From AC-37 sp036389835 (lineage in GTDB: Bacteria; Actinomycetota; Thermoleophilia; Solirubrobacterales; Thermoleophilaceae), in contig DASVWC010000014.1 of assembly GCA_036389835.1 (NCBI GenBank), forward strand, positions 62,001 through 126,000: a DNA stretch of 64,000 nucleotides, read 5' to 3'. The notes beneath the pieces were generated by a model, which saw only the letters and a program-made list of their open reading frames with translations, ran no database searches and was not told the origin of the DNA. This document shows, piece after piece, positions 31,874-39,196 of the stretch (its first letter is position 1; each line of letters begins with the position of its first letter). The position numbers were made by a program, and so were the translations under genes.

Positions 31874-33823
31874 CTAGTTGGAGGCGGAGGTCCTTCGAGC
31901 CGTCAGCCGCAGCTTGGCCCGGTCGCTCGCGTTCTGGCCGTCGGAGCTCGTGGCCCTGACCGCGAGGATGTAGCAGCCAGCCCTCGGCCGCCTGCCCCGG
32001 ATCCTGCCGTTCCAGGTGATCTTGTTGCGCCCGGCACGGGCCCGCGCGCCTGCGCGATTCGGCACCGTCGCCACGACCTTGCCGCCGCAGCGGCGCACCT
32101 CGAGCGTGACCTCCGCCTTGCGCGAGAGGAAGTAGCGGACCGTGACGCTTCGCCCCGCCAGCCCCTCGAGCCTGCGGTTCACCACCGCCACGAGCAGGTC
32201 GACCGGCCGCTGCGGCTCCCCGGGCTCCTGCGTGCCGGAGGCGGGCGCCGGGCTGGTCGTGAACGCCTGCGTCGGGGCGAGGCCCGTCGGCCTCACTCCG
32301 TCGAACCCGATCGTGCGCCAGGCGTAGGCGCTTGCGGGCGTCAGCCCGGCGATCGGCTGGAAGACGACGTCCGCGTCCTCGTCGTAGGCCGTCTGGGTGA
32401 CGGGGGTCCGATCGTCGAGGGCGCCGCGCCCGTACTGGAACGCGATCGGGTACGCGACGCCGTACGTCCGCACGCGCGACAGCAGCACGGCCTCGGCGTC
32501 CGTCGCGATCGCGGCCTGCGACAGGAACTCCGGCTCGAGCCGGCTGGCGCGGAGCTCGTAGTTCGTGCCGTCGGTCTCGCTCCAGGCGACGTAGGGGACG
32601 CCTCCGATCCCCGTCAGGCCCGGCCACTCCGCGTGCCGGTCGCTCGACTGGTTGATCGGGCTCGCCCCGCCGACGACCTCCTCCCACGCCGTGCCCGCGG
32701 CGTTCAGTCGGCTCACGCGGGTCTCCGCGTTGGTTCCGTCGTCCTCCCTCCAGGCGACATACGGGGCGCCGCCGATCGCGGCCAGGCTCGGGTTGCTCGC
32801 GCTGAAGCCGTTCGAGTGGTTGATCGGGCTCGCCCCGCCGACGACCTCCTCCCAGGCCGTGCCCGCGGCGTTCAGTCGGCTCACGCGGACGTCACCACCG
32901 TCGCCGTCGGGGAACTCGGCCCGGGCGACGTACGGGACGCCGCCGACCGCGGTCAGGCTCGGACAGGACGCGTCCCGGTCGCTCGAGTGGTTGATCGGGC
33001 TCGCCCCGCCGACGACCTCCTCCCAGGCCGTGCCGGCGCCGTTCAGGCGGCTCACCCGCAGCTCGAAGTTGTCGCCGTCGAACTCGACCCAGGCGACGTG
33101 CGGGACGCCCCCGATCGCGGTCAGGCTCGGACAAATCGCGGTCGCGCCGTTCGAGTGGTTGATCGGGCTCGCCCCGCCGACGACCTCCTCCCAGGCCGTG
33201 CCCGCGGCGTTCAGTCGGCTCGCGCGGGTCTCCCAGTTGGTGCCGTCGAACTCGACCCAGGCGACGTACGGGACGCCCCCGACCGCGGTCAGGCTCGGCT
33301 GGATCGCGCTGAAGCTGCTCGAGTGGTTGATCGGGCTCGTGCCGCCGACGACCTCCTCCCAGGCCGTGCCGGCGCCGTTCAGCCGGCTGACCCGTACCTC
33401 GAAGTTGCCGCGCTGGTCGTCGGTCTCGACCCAGGCGACGTGCGGAACGCCGCCGATCCCGGCCAGGCTCACGTGGACGGCGTCGTGGTTGGGCGCGTGG
33501 TCGATCGGGTTCGTCCCCACGGGCTCCCAGCCCGTGCCGCCCGCGTTCAGGCGGCTCACGCGGAGCTCACGACTGCCGACGGGCGTGCCGTCCGTCTCGA
33601 TCCACGCCAGGTGGGGGACGCCGCCGATCGCGGTCAGCTTCGGAGCCTGCGCGTCGCGGTCGGTCGTCTGGTTGATCGGGCTCGGCCCGCCGACCGGCTG
33701 GTTCCACGCCGCGTGCGCGGGGCCGGCGGTCGTGGCCAGCAGGCAGAGGGAGGTTGCGAGCGAGACGGCGAGCCGGGGCGGCACGCGCAATCCGGTCCGG
33801 CGGTTGCGAGGCGAATGCGGCAT
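31874..33823 (-). CDS. exported seven-bladed propeller protein with Fn3-like and FlgD-like domains
   Basis: A 649-residue protein with a signal peptide (about 1-38, ending AHAA). Residues about 40-431 comprise seven consecutive units of about 56 residues with the consensus WEEVVGGASPINHS, SLTAIGGVPYVAW and LRVSRLNAAGTA. This is the number and length expected for a seven-bladed beta-propeller. A fibronectin-III-like domain follows (about 435-515, GLTPASAYAWRTIGFDG), then a FlgD-like Ig domain (about 545-640) with NKITWNGRIRGRRPRAGCY. The propeller face probably binds a ligand outside the cell. The DNA of blades 3-7 is nearly identical, which is unusual. ATG 33823 is supported by a normal signal peptide. 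Ligand unknown. Confidence 0.85.
   Translation of the reverse strand: MPHSPRNRRTGLRVPPRLAVSLATSLCLLATTAGPAHAAWNQPVGGPSPINQTTDRDAQAPKLTAIGGVPHLAWIETDGTPVGSRELRVSRLNAGGTGWEPVGTNPIDHAPNHDAVHVSLAGIGGVPHVAWVETDDQRGNFEVRVSRLNGAGTAWEEVVGGTSPINHSSSFSAIQPSLTAVGGVPYVAWVEFDGTNWETRASRLNAAGTAWEEVVGGASPINHSNGATAICPSLTAIGGVPHVAWVEFDGDNFELRVSRLNGAGTAWEEVVGGASPINHSSDRDASCPSLTAVGGVPYVARAEFPDGDGGDVRVSRLNAAGTAWEEVVGGASPINHSNGFSASNPSLAAIGGAPYVAWREDDGTNAETRVSRLNAAGTAWEEVVGGASPINQSSDRHAEWPGLTGIGGVPYVAWSETDGTNYELRASRLEPEFLSQAAIATDAEAVLLSRVRTYGVAYPIAFQYGRGALDDRTPVTQTAYDEDADVVFQPIAGLTPASAYAWRTIGFDGVRPTGLAPTQAFTTSPAPASGTQEPGEPQRPVDLLVAVVNRRLEGLAGRSVTVRYFLSRKAEVTLEVRRCGGKVVATVPNRAGARARAGRNKITWNGRIRGRRPRAGCYILAVRATSSDGQNASDRAKLRLTARRTSASN
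32530..33706 (-). repeat. seven tandem about 168-bp repeats (propeller blades)
   Basis: Each unit encodes one blade. The segment coding WEEVVGGASPINHS and the RLNAAGTA end is almost unchanged in DNA from blade to blade, while the middle of each blade varies. High nucleotide identity among blades 3-7 indicates recent tandem duplication or gene conversion. Confidence 0.85.
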
Positions 33824-33945
33824 TTGCCTTCCTTGACTAGTCCGCGATCCTGCGGGAGGCAGGTCTCACCACAGTACGGGTGGTTTCGGGGAATCGCAAC
33901 TGGCGCCGCGGCACACGTTGCACGCGGCCTCGAAGCCGGTCTAGC

Positions 33946-34671
33946 TCACGGGCGGCCCCGCCGGCGCGGCTTCCGGCAGGCCATCGCGTCGCTCACCTGG
34001 TCGGTGCTCCCGTCGTCGTAGGTCAGGCGCACAGTGGTGACCCACCTGCCGCTCCGCGGACACTTGCGCGGGGTGGTGATGAACGCCCCCCGGGGCCCGA
34101 CGAAGCGGTCGATCGCTACGTCGGTCTCCTTCGGCACCGTCTTCGAGCCGGGCGGGTAGCCCGGAGGGAGGTCGAGGGGGGCGGTGAACGTCGCGTCCTC
34201 GATCTTGACCCGACCCACCTTGAGTACCGGGGAGTCGCCGGAGTTGTTCGTGTAGAGAACGACGAGCTCGCCCGGCGCGTAGTACCAGTGCTGGTTGATC
34301 GTGTAGGGGTCGACGGGCGAGCCGAGACCGGTGACGAGCGTGGCTGAGCCGGCGCCGATGTAGGAGGCCGGGCACGCGGCGGTCCCCTGGACCTGCAACG
34401 TGAGGTCGTCGAGCTCGCACGGCGGCACCGCGCTGTGGCTGATCCGCGTGCCCTTGGGCAGCTCGAAGACGCCGACGGTCTCGGCCTTAGGCTTCCCGTT
34501 CGGCTCGTCGGGACGGGTGAGGTTCAGGAGCGCGCCGGTCGGGCCGCTCGGCTTCGAGGAGGTCAGTCGCAGCGTGGCTTCGAACTCCGCGTCGTAGGCG
34601 GCGGCGGTGCACGGTGCGGCCAGCGCGAGTGCGACGAGCGGCGCTGCGATTCCGATGAGTCGTCTGCGCAT
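33946..34671 (-). CDS. exported protein of unknown function
   Basis: A 241-residue protein. The signal peptide ends CTAAAY (about residue 24). The mature part is beta-rich: FEATLRLTSSKPSGPTGALLNLTRP, IGAGSATLVTGLGSP and GELVVLYTNNSGDSPVLKVGRVKI. Three or four Cys occur (PPCELDD, AACPAS, RKCPRSG, MACRKP), probably disulfide-bonded. The C terminus is strongly basic (RKPRRRGRP). The pattern resembles a family of exported actinobacterial proteins with a SYIGAG/ATL core, but I cannot name it with confidence. ATG 34671 is clear: GGAGG lies 9 nt upstream. It closes the run of exported proteins on the minus strand. Confidence 0.78.
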   Translation of the reverse strand: MRRRLIGIAAPLVALALAAPCTAAAYDAEFEATLRLTSSKPSGPTGALLNLTRPDEPNGKPKAETVGVFELPKGTRISHSAVPPCELDDLTLQVQGTAACPASYIGAGSATLVTGLGSPVDPYTINQHWYYAPGELVVLYTNNSGDSPVLKVGRVKIEDATFTAPLDLPPGYPPGSKTVPKETDVAIDRFVGPRGAFITTPRKCPRSGRWVTTVRLTYDDGSTDQVSDAMACRKPRRRGRP

Positions 34672-34795
34672 TTCCGTGGCCTCCTCGGGTGGCGCCGGCG
34701 GTCGGCGGGTGGACGCGCTTGAAGGTGCGCGCTCTCATCCGTGTTTCCGCTTCTCGCGCCGCTCACACGCGTAGGAGCGCCTCCTCGCGAGATGC

Positions 34796-34837
34796 TGGTC
34801 GACATTACCCCACCTATACGGTGGATTAGGTCGACCA
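34796..34837. other. imperfect 42-bp inverted repeat in the 34672-34902 gap
   Basis: Outer arms TGGTCGAC / GTCGACCA are perfect, and inner arms CCACC / GGTGG flank a TATAC centre; 5-6 bases between the arms do not pair. It lies about 125 nt upstream of the exported protein at 34671. It also follows the stop of the monooxygenase-like gene 34903-35181 by about 65 nt on the minus strand. It could be a terminator of the latter or an operator of the former. Confidence 0.4.
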
Positions 34838-34902
34838 CCCCCGGCCGCGCGTTTCGCCAAAGCCCTCCTACTAGTCCGGGCTCAGCCGATCGCCGGGCGC
34901 CC

Positions 34903-35181
34903 CTAGAACGTCTCGACGACGTGCGCCTCGAAGACCTCGGGCTCGCCAGCGAGCTGGATTCCGGCCTCCTGCAACCGGGGCTGCAGCTTCTCGCCGAAGG
35001 CGTCCAGGCTTTCGCGGGACTCCCAGATCTCGCTCACGCGGATGTCCTGGTCGTCGCCGAAGCACACGTGGAGCCGGCATCCCTCGGGGGGCCAGTCGCC
35101 CGATTCGCTGAGAGCGCTGCGAACGGCGTCGTACTGCTCCTTGGTCACGTTGGAGGCCGGGAATCGGACGACGATGCTCAT
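34903..35181 (-). CDS. small ABM/Dabb-like ferredoxin-fold protein
   Basis: A 92-residue protein: MSIVVRFPAS start, a helix (KEQYDAVRSALSES), a strand (LHVCFGDDQDIRVSEIWESRESLDAFGEKL) and a long C-terminal helix/strand ending VFEAHVVETF. The beta-alpha-beta-beta pattern and the SEIWES.E..D.F signature match antibiotic-biosynthesis-monooxygenase-like dimeric alpha+beta barrel proteins. Members act as cofactor-free oxygenases, heme-degrading enzymes or structural proteins, and the substrate here is not readable. AGAGGG lies 6 nt before the ATG. It stands alone between the exported-protein run and the pseudogene cluster. Confidence 0.8.
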   Translation of the reverse strand: MSIVVRFPASNVTKEQYDAVRSALSESGDWPPEGCRLHVCFGDDQDIRVSEIWESRESLDAFGEKLQPRLQEAGIQLAGEPEVFEAHVVETF

Positions 35182-35270
35182 GGCGACCCTCTTTCACTGT
35201 CGGGTCGCGCGAGCGTACCGGAACCGAGGGCGGCGACACACCCAGGCCAGCGAGCCCGAGCCAGCGCGGG

Positions 35271-35710
35271 TCAGGCAACGGTGCGCGCCGCCAGGAGGTC
35301 GCCGTAGGCCGCGGCGAGCGCCTCGCCGGCGTCGTCCCAGGTGGGCAGGGCGTCCGCCGCGTCGGCCACCCGTCGCTCCGCCTGCTCCCGCGCCCCGGGG
35401 TTGGTCAGCAGCGGCTCGAGCGCTGCGGTGAACCGGTCGGGCGCATCGACCACCTCGATCGCCCGGCGCACCGCGCCTGGAAGCCCCTCCGCGCCGATCG
35501 TCGACGAGACCACCGGCCGCCCGCGCCGGACGGCCTCGATCACCTTCACCTTCATGCCGCCGCCGATCCTCAGCGGGCAGACCACCACGTCGGGCCGCGT
35601 CGAGGAACGGCGTCACGTCCGCGACGCGGCCCGTCACTCGCACGCGCTCGCCCGCGAGCGCCCGGACCTCAGGCGGGGGCGCGTTGCCGACGAGCCAGAC
35701 ATGAACGGTC
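35271..35710 (-). pseudogene. glycosyltransferase family 4 remnant, 5'-truncated and frameshifted
   Basis: Only the C-terminal third of a GT-B glycosyltransferase remains. It reads VHVWLVGNAPPPEVRAL...VTGRVADVTPFLDAA in one frame, then VVVCPLRIGGGMKVKVIEAVRRG...PVVSSTIGAEGLPG in another. Deleting one C near 35592 joins the two as TPFLDAADVVVCPLRIGGG, the expected family sequence. The 5' two thirds are missing: the frame runs straight into DNA-ligase sequence on the other strand near 35705. With both a truncation and a frameshift the gene cannot be functional. Intact relatives transfer sugars from nucleotide donors. Confidence 0.82.
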
Positions 35711-36636
35711 GTAACGACCGGCCATTGTCGCGCTACTTCCCCGAGCTCGTGGACGCGCTGCGTCTGGTGCGGTCCAGCCGCTTCGTGATCGACGGCGAGA
35801 TCCTGGTCCCGGCCGGCGAGGGCTACGACTTCACCGCGCTGATGAGCCGATTGCACCCGGCGCTCTCGCGCGTCGAGCGACTGAGTGCCGCCACGCCGGC
35901 CGCGTTCATGGCATTCGACCTGATCGCCTTGGAGGATCGAGACCTCCGCGAGGCGCCGTTCGAGGAGCGGCGGGCGTAACTCGAGGCGCTCTTCCCCTCA
36001 TCGAGCCGTGAGCTGGGGCCGACTGCGATCACGTCCGATCCCGCGCTTGCGGCCGACTGGCTCGAGACCTTCCGCGGTCGCGGAGTCGACGGCGTGATCG
36101 CGAAGCAGCGCGATCTCCGCTACCGCTCGGGTGAGCGCGCGATGCTGAAGGTCAAGCGCGAGCGTACGCTCGACTGCGTGGTCGCGGGCTTCCGGCTCCT
36201 GGCCGACCGGCCGCTGCCGAGCTCCCTGCTCCTGGGACTGCACGACGAGGACGGCGATCTGCGGCACGTCGGCCTCGCGAGCTCGTTCGGCGAGCGGCGG
36301 CGGCACGAGCTCCTCGAGGAGCTGCGCCCCCTGGTCGTGCCGCTGGAGGGGCACCCGTGGGAGCGCGGCTTCCTCGTCGAGGGCAGTCCGATGGGCCGGC
36401 TCAAGGGTGCGGCCGGGCGCTGGTCGCCGGAGGAGATGGCGCTCGACTGGGTCCCTGTCGCCCCCTCCAGGGTCGTCGAGATCGCGTACGATCACTTCGA
36501 CGTCGACCGGCTCCGCCACCCAGGACGCTTCCGGCGCTGGCGCCCGGACCGCGACCCGCGGTCGCGCACGTTCGAGCAGCTCGACCGCGCCCCACGCGAT
36601 CTCGCCGGACTCGTTCGCGGCGGCGGCCCGACGTGA
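35703..36636 (+). pseudogene. ATP-dependent DNA ligase remnant (LigC/LigD-ligase type)
   Basis: Ligase homology begins abruptly at about 35703 with LSRYFPELVDAL, FVIDGEILV and FMAFDLIALEDRDLREAPFEERR. An in-frame TAA follows at 35977-35979, then homology resumes in the same frame: WLETFRGRGVDGVIAKQRDLRY, KVKRERTLDCVVAGFR and SPMGRLKGAAGRWSPEEMALDWVPVAP, ending at TGA 36634. The N-terminal part carrying the nucleotidyl-lysine motif (KxDG) is absent. With the catalytic Lys lost and an internal stop, no active ligase can be made. Intact versions seal DNA ends in bacterial NHEJ or stationary-phase repair. The following polymerase-domain gene overlapped its stop, as in NHEJ operons. Confidence 0.88.
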
Positions 36637-37532
36637 CGCGGTACGCGGCCCGCGAGATCCGCGAGGTCGACGGTCGCCGAGTCGTGCTGTCGAGCGCGGA
36701 CAAGGTCCTCTGGCCGCGACCGGCTTCACGAAGGGCGAGCTGATCGACTACTACGCGCGCGTGTCGCCCGGGCTGCTTCCGCACATCGCGGGCCGGCCGC
36801 TCACCCTGGGTCGCTTTCCAGACGGCGTCGATGGTCCCGGCTTCGCCCAGACCGAGTGTCGCGGCAGCCCGGAATGGATGTCCACCTTCCCGATTCGCCT
36901 CCGGACCGGTGAGCTGAGGAACTACTGCGTGGTCGACGACCTTCCCTCGTTGCTGTGGATCGCGAATCTGGGAGCGATCGAGTTGCATCCGTTTCTCGGC
37001 CGGGTCCCGTCGCTCGACCAGCCGACCGGCGTCCTGTTCGACCTCGATCCCGAGGAGCCGGCCGGCATCGCGGACTGCGCACGCGTCGCGCTCCGGCTCC
37101 GCGGGGCGCTGGCCGAGCATGGCTTGACCGCGGTCGCGAAGACGTCTGGCTCCGTCGGGCTGCACGTCTTCGTCCCGCTGAACGCGCCGCACTCCTACAC
37201 GGCGACGAAGCGCTTCGCGCGTGGACTGGCGGAGCGGCTGGCGGGAGCCGATCCGAGCATCGCGGATCGCGCGGCGCGACGAGCGGGCGGGCACCGTCCT
37301 CGTCGACTGGGCCCAGAACAGCGAGCGGCGCTCCACGGTGGCCCCCTACTCGCTGCGGGCCGCGGATCGCCCGTCGGTCGCTGCACCGGTGAGCTGGCAG
37401 GAGATCGAGCGGAGCGCGAGCCGCGGCGACCCGCTCGCGTTCGGACCGGCCGATGTCCTCCAGCGTCTTGCCGAGCGCGGTGACCTCTTCGAGGCGGCGA
37501 TCACACGGGTTCAAGCCCTCGACGCCGCCTGA
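36633..37532 (+). pseudogene. LigD-type polymerase/primase domain, two frameshifts
   Basis: The frame opens at GTG 36633 (GTGA overlap with the ligase stop) and reads YAAREIREVDGRRVVLSSADKVLWP. It then shifts near 36715 to TGFTKGELIDYYARVSPGLLPHI...RFPDGVDGPGFAQ, YCVVDDLPSLLWIANLGAIELH and LFDLDPEEPAG. It shifts back near 37275 to ERAGTVLVDWAQNSERRSTVAPYSLRA and ends at 37532. These are the diagnostic blocks of the NHEJ polymerase domain (LigD PolDom/PrimPol), including the catalytic DLDP. One base is missing at the first site and one is extra at the second. Together with the broken ligase this is a dead NHEJ module. Sequencing error is possible for each single shift but unlikely for all lesions together. 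Confidence 0.85.
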
Positions 37533-37575
37533 CGGCGGGTCGGAGGCGTAGTCTCCAGGGCAGGGGGCTGGGAGG

Positions 37576-39162
37576 ATGCGCAGAGCGATCTGTCTGGCGG
37601 TGGCATGTGCGCTCGCATTTGCAGCGTCGGCCGATGCCGCCGACCTCGCGCTCGACCCCGGCGAGTCGGTCTTCTGGGACGGCGAGACCGTCGCGGACGC
37701 CAACGTCCGCAGCCCGGCGCTGTGCGGCTCCACCGGCCCGTGCTTCTCGTATGCCCTCCGGATAGCGGCACCCGCCCGGCGTCTACGGGCGGCGATCGAC
37801 ACCCCATCGCGCACGGACACGTTCGAGCTCGCGCTCATCGATCCGAGCGGAGCGACCGCGGCCGCCGTCCAGAACTCGAACAGGTTCAACGAGGAGGCAT
37901 TCGTGGACAGCCCGGTCCCGGGCGCGTGGACCGTGCGCGTGATGCCGAAGGGCGCCACCGACGCGTTCTTCCGCCTGCGCGCGAAGCTGGAAGCGGCACG
38001 ACCTGACCCCGCAGCCGGGCACGTGCCAATCCTCCCGAACCTGAGGACGGTGCCCCCGTACGAGTTCTCCTTCATCGCACCGGCCAACCCGCTCAACGGC
38101 GTCTATCCGCCGGATACGGTCAACCCGCCCGCAGACGCCGCCGGTGTACATCCGATCTCCTGTACGGCCGACGAGATGGCGCCGAGGGAGGCCGGCGGCT
38201 TCGCGGCCAAGCGCTGCCTCCGCCTGACCTCGGGACCCGTCAACGTCGGCCCGGGGCCCTTCGAGATGCGCTTCCGCTTCGCGGAGGACGTCTCGGAAGG
38301 CGAGGGCACGGTTCAGCCCGAGGGCGGCACGATCCAGCGCGGTCCCGCGTTCCAGGCCGTCCACTACGCGGACGGCTCGGTCGAGACCCGACCTGCCGGC
38401 ACCTACTCGTATCACGTCACCCACGCGCACTTCCACGACGACAACGTGCTGACCTACGAGCTGTTCCGGGTGACGGACGACCGCACCGGCGCGCTCGCGG
38501 CCGCGGGCGGCGGGACGAAGTCGGGCTTCTGCCCCGCCGACCAGCTCTTCGGCGAATGGCATCGGTTCGACCAGGGCCGGGCGGGGACGTACGGTCACGA
38601 CGACGTCGAGACCGGCAGGAATTGCTTCTCGCCGTCCGAGGGCCTGCTCGGGCTGACCGTCGGCTGGGGCGACGTCTACCGCTGGCAGCGACCGGGGCAG
38701 TACGTCGAGTTCGGCTCGAACCCCGATGGCCTCTACGTGGTTCGGAGCACGGTCGACAGGGATGACGAGGTGCTGGAGACCAGCGAGGAGGACAACGTCG
38801 CCTACGCGCTGATCGCGGTGGCGGGTGACCGCGTGGACCTTCTCGAGCGCGGCCGCGGCACGTCCCCGTGGGACCCGGCGCGGATCGTCTTCCGAGGTCC
38901 TGGGCCGATGGGGGGTCAGGTCACGCCGGCGAGCCGTCCGGAGGATGCGCCCGTCGCGTGTCGCGTGCCGACGCTGGTCGGCCGCACGCTCGGTGCCGCG
39001 AAGCGGCGCCTGCGCACGCGCGGGTGCGAGCTCGGAAAGGTCAAGCGCCCGCGGCGCGCCCGCGACGATCGCGGGCTCGTCGTGGTCGGGCAGAGTCGGG
39101 CCGCCGGCCGCCTCCTGCCACGCGACAGCCGCGTCGGCGTTCGCTTGGGATGGCGCCGCTGA
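37576..39162 (+). CDS. exported lysyl-oxidase-like copper protein with PASTA tail
   Basis: A 528-residue protein with a signal peptide (about 1-21). Residues about 22-140 resemble a PPC-type beta domain. Residues about 180-420 match lysyl oxidase. The copper motif is HVTHAHFH (His283, His285, His287). TKSGFC places Lys315 where vertebrate LOX has the lysine of its lysyl tyrosylquinone cofactor. VGWGDVY (Tyr368) and EFGSNPDGLYVVRSTVD...ETSEEDN match the tyrosine and C-terminal blocks. The last about 65 residues form one PASTA domain (VPTLVGRTLGAAKRRLRTRG), which in other proteins binds peptidoglycan. It probably oxidises amines on proteins or peptides at the cell wall. AGGGGG precedes the ATG by about 9 nt. 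Enzyme activity is inferred. Confidence 0.85.
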   Translation: MRRAICLAVACALAFAASADAADLALDPGESVFWDGETVADANVRSPALCGSTGPCFSYALRIAAPARRLRAAIDTPSRTDTFELALIDPSGATAAAVQNSNRFNEEAFVDSPVPGAWTVRVMPKGATDAFFRLRAKLEAARPDPAAGHVPILPNLRTVPPYEFSFIAPANPLNGVYPPDTVNPPADAAGVHPISCTADEMAPREAGGFAAKRCLRLTSGPVNVGPGPFEMRFRFAEDVSEGEGTVQPEGGTIQRGPAFQAVHYADGSVETRPAGTYSYHVTHAHFHDDNVLTYELFRVTDDRTGALAAAGGGTKSGFCPADQLFGEWHRFDQGRAGTYGHDDVETGRNCFSPSEGLLGLTVGWGDVYRWQRPGQYVEFGSNPDGLYVVRSTVDRDDEVLETSEEDNVAYALIAVAGDRVDLLERGRGTSPWDPARIVFRGPGPMGGQVTPASRPEDAPVACRVPTLVGRTLGAAKRRLRTRGCELGKVKRPRRARDDRGLVVVGQSRAAGRLLPRDSRVGVRLGWRR

Positions 39163-39196
39163 TGACGCATCGCGCTAACGTGCGAGACCGAGCCAA

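Noticed and set aside
26948..33706. Possible CRISPR array in the regularly repeated stretches
   Set aside because: The repeats are protein-coding (RTX and propeller blades), in frame, without unique spacers and without cas genes.
29900..34021. 1373-codon plus-strand frame across three exported-protein genes
   Set aside because: It spans several real genes and intergenic gaps and shows antisense composition only.
34563..34838. 91-codon minus-strand frame overlapping the inverted repeat
   Set aside because: It overlaps the well-supported exported protein at 33946-34671 in another frame, and its start lies within the inverted repeat.
36094..36636. Intact 180-residue ligase-domain gene starting after the TAA
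   Set aside because: It corresponds to the C-terminal half of the ligase only, lacks the catalytic lysine and has no own ribosome-binding site, so it is part of the pseudogene.
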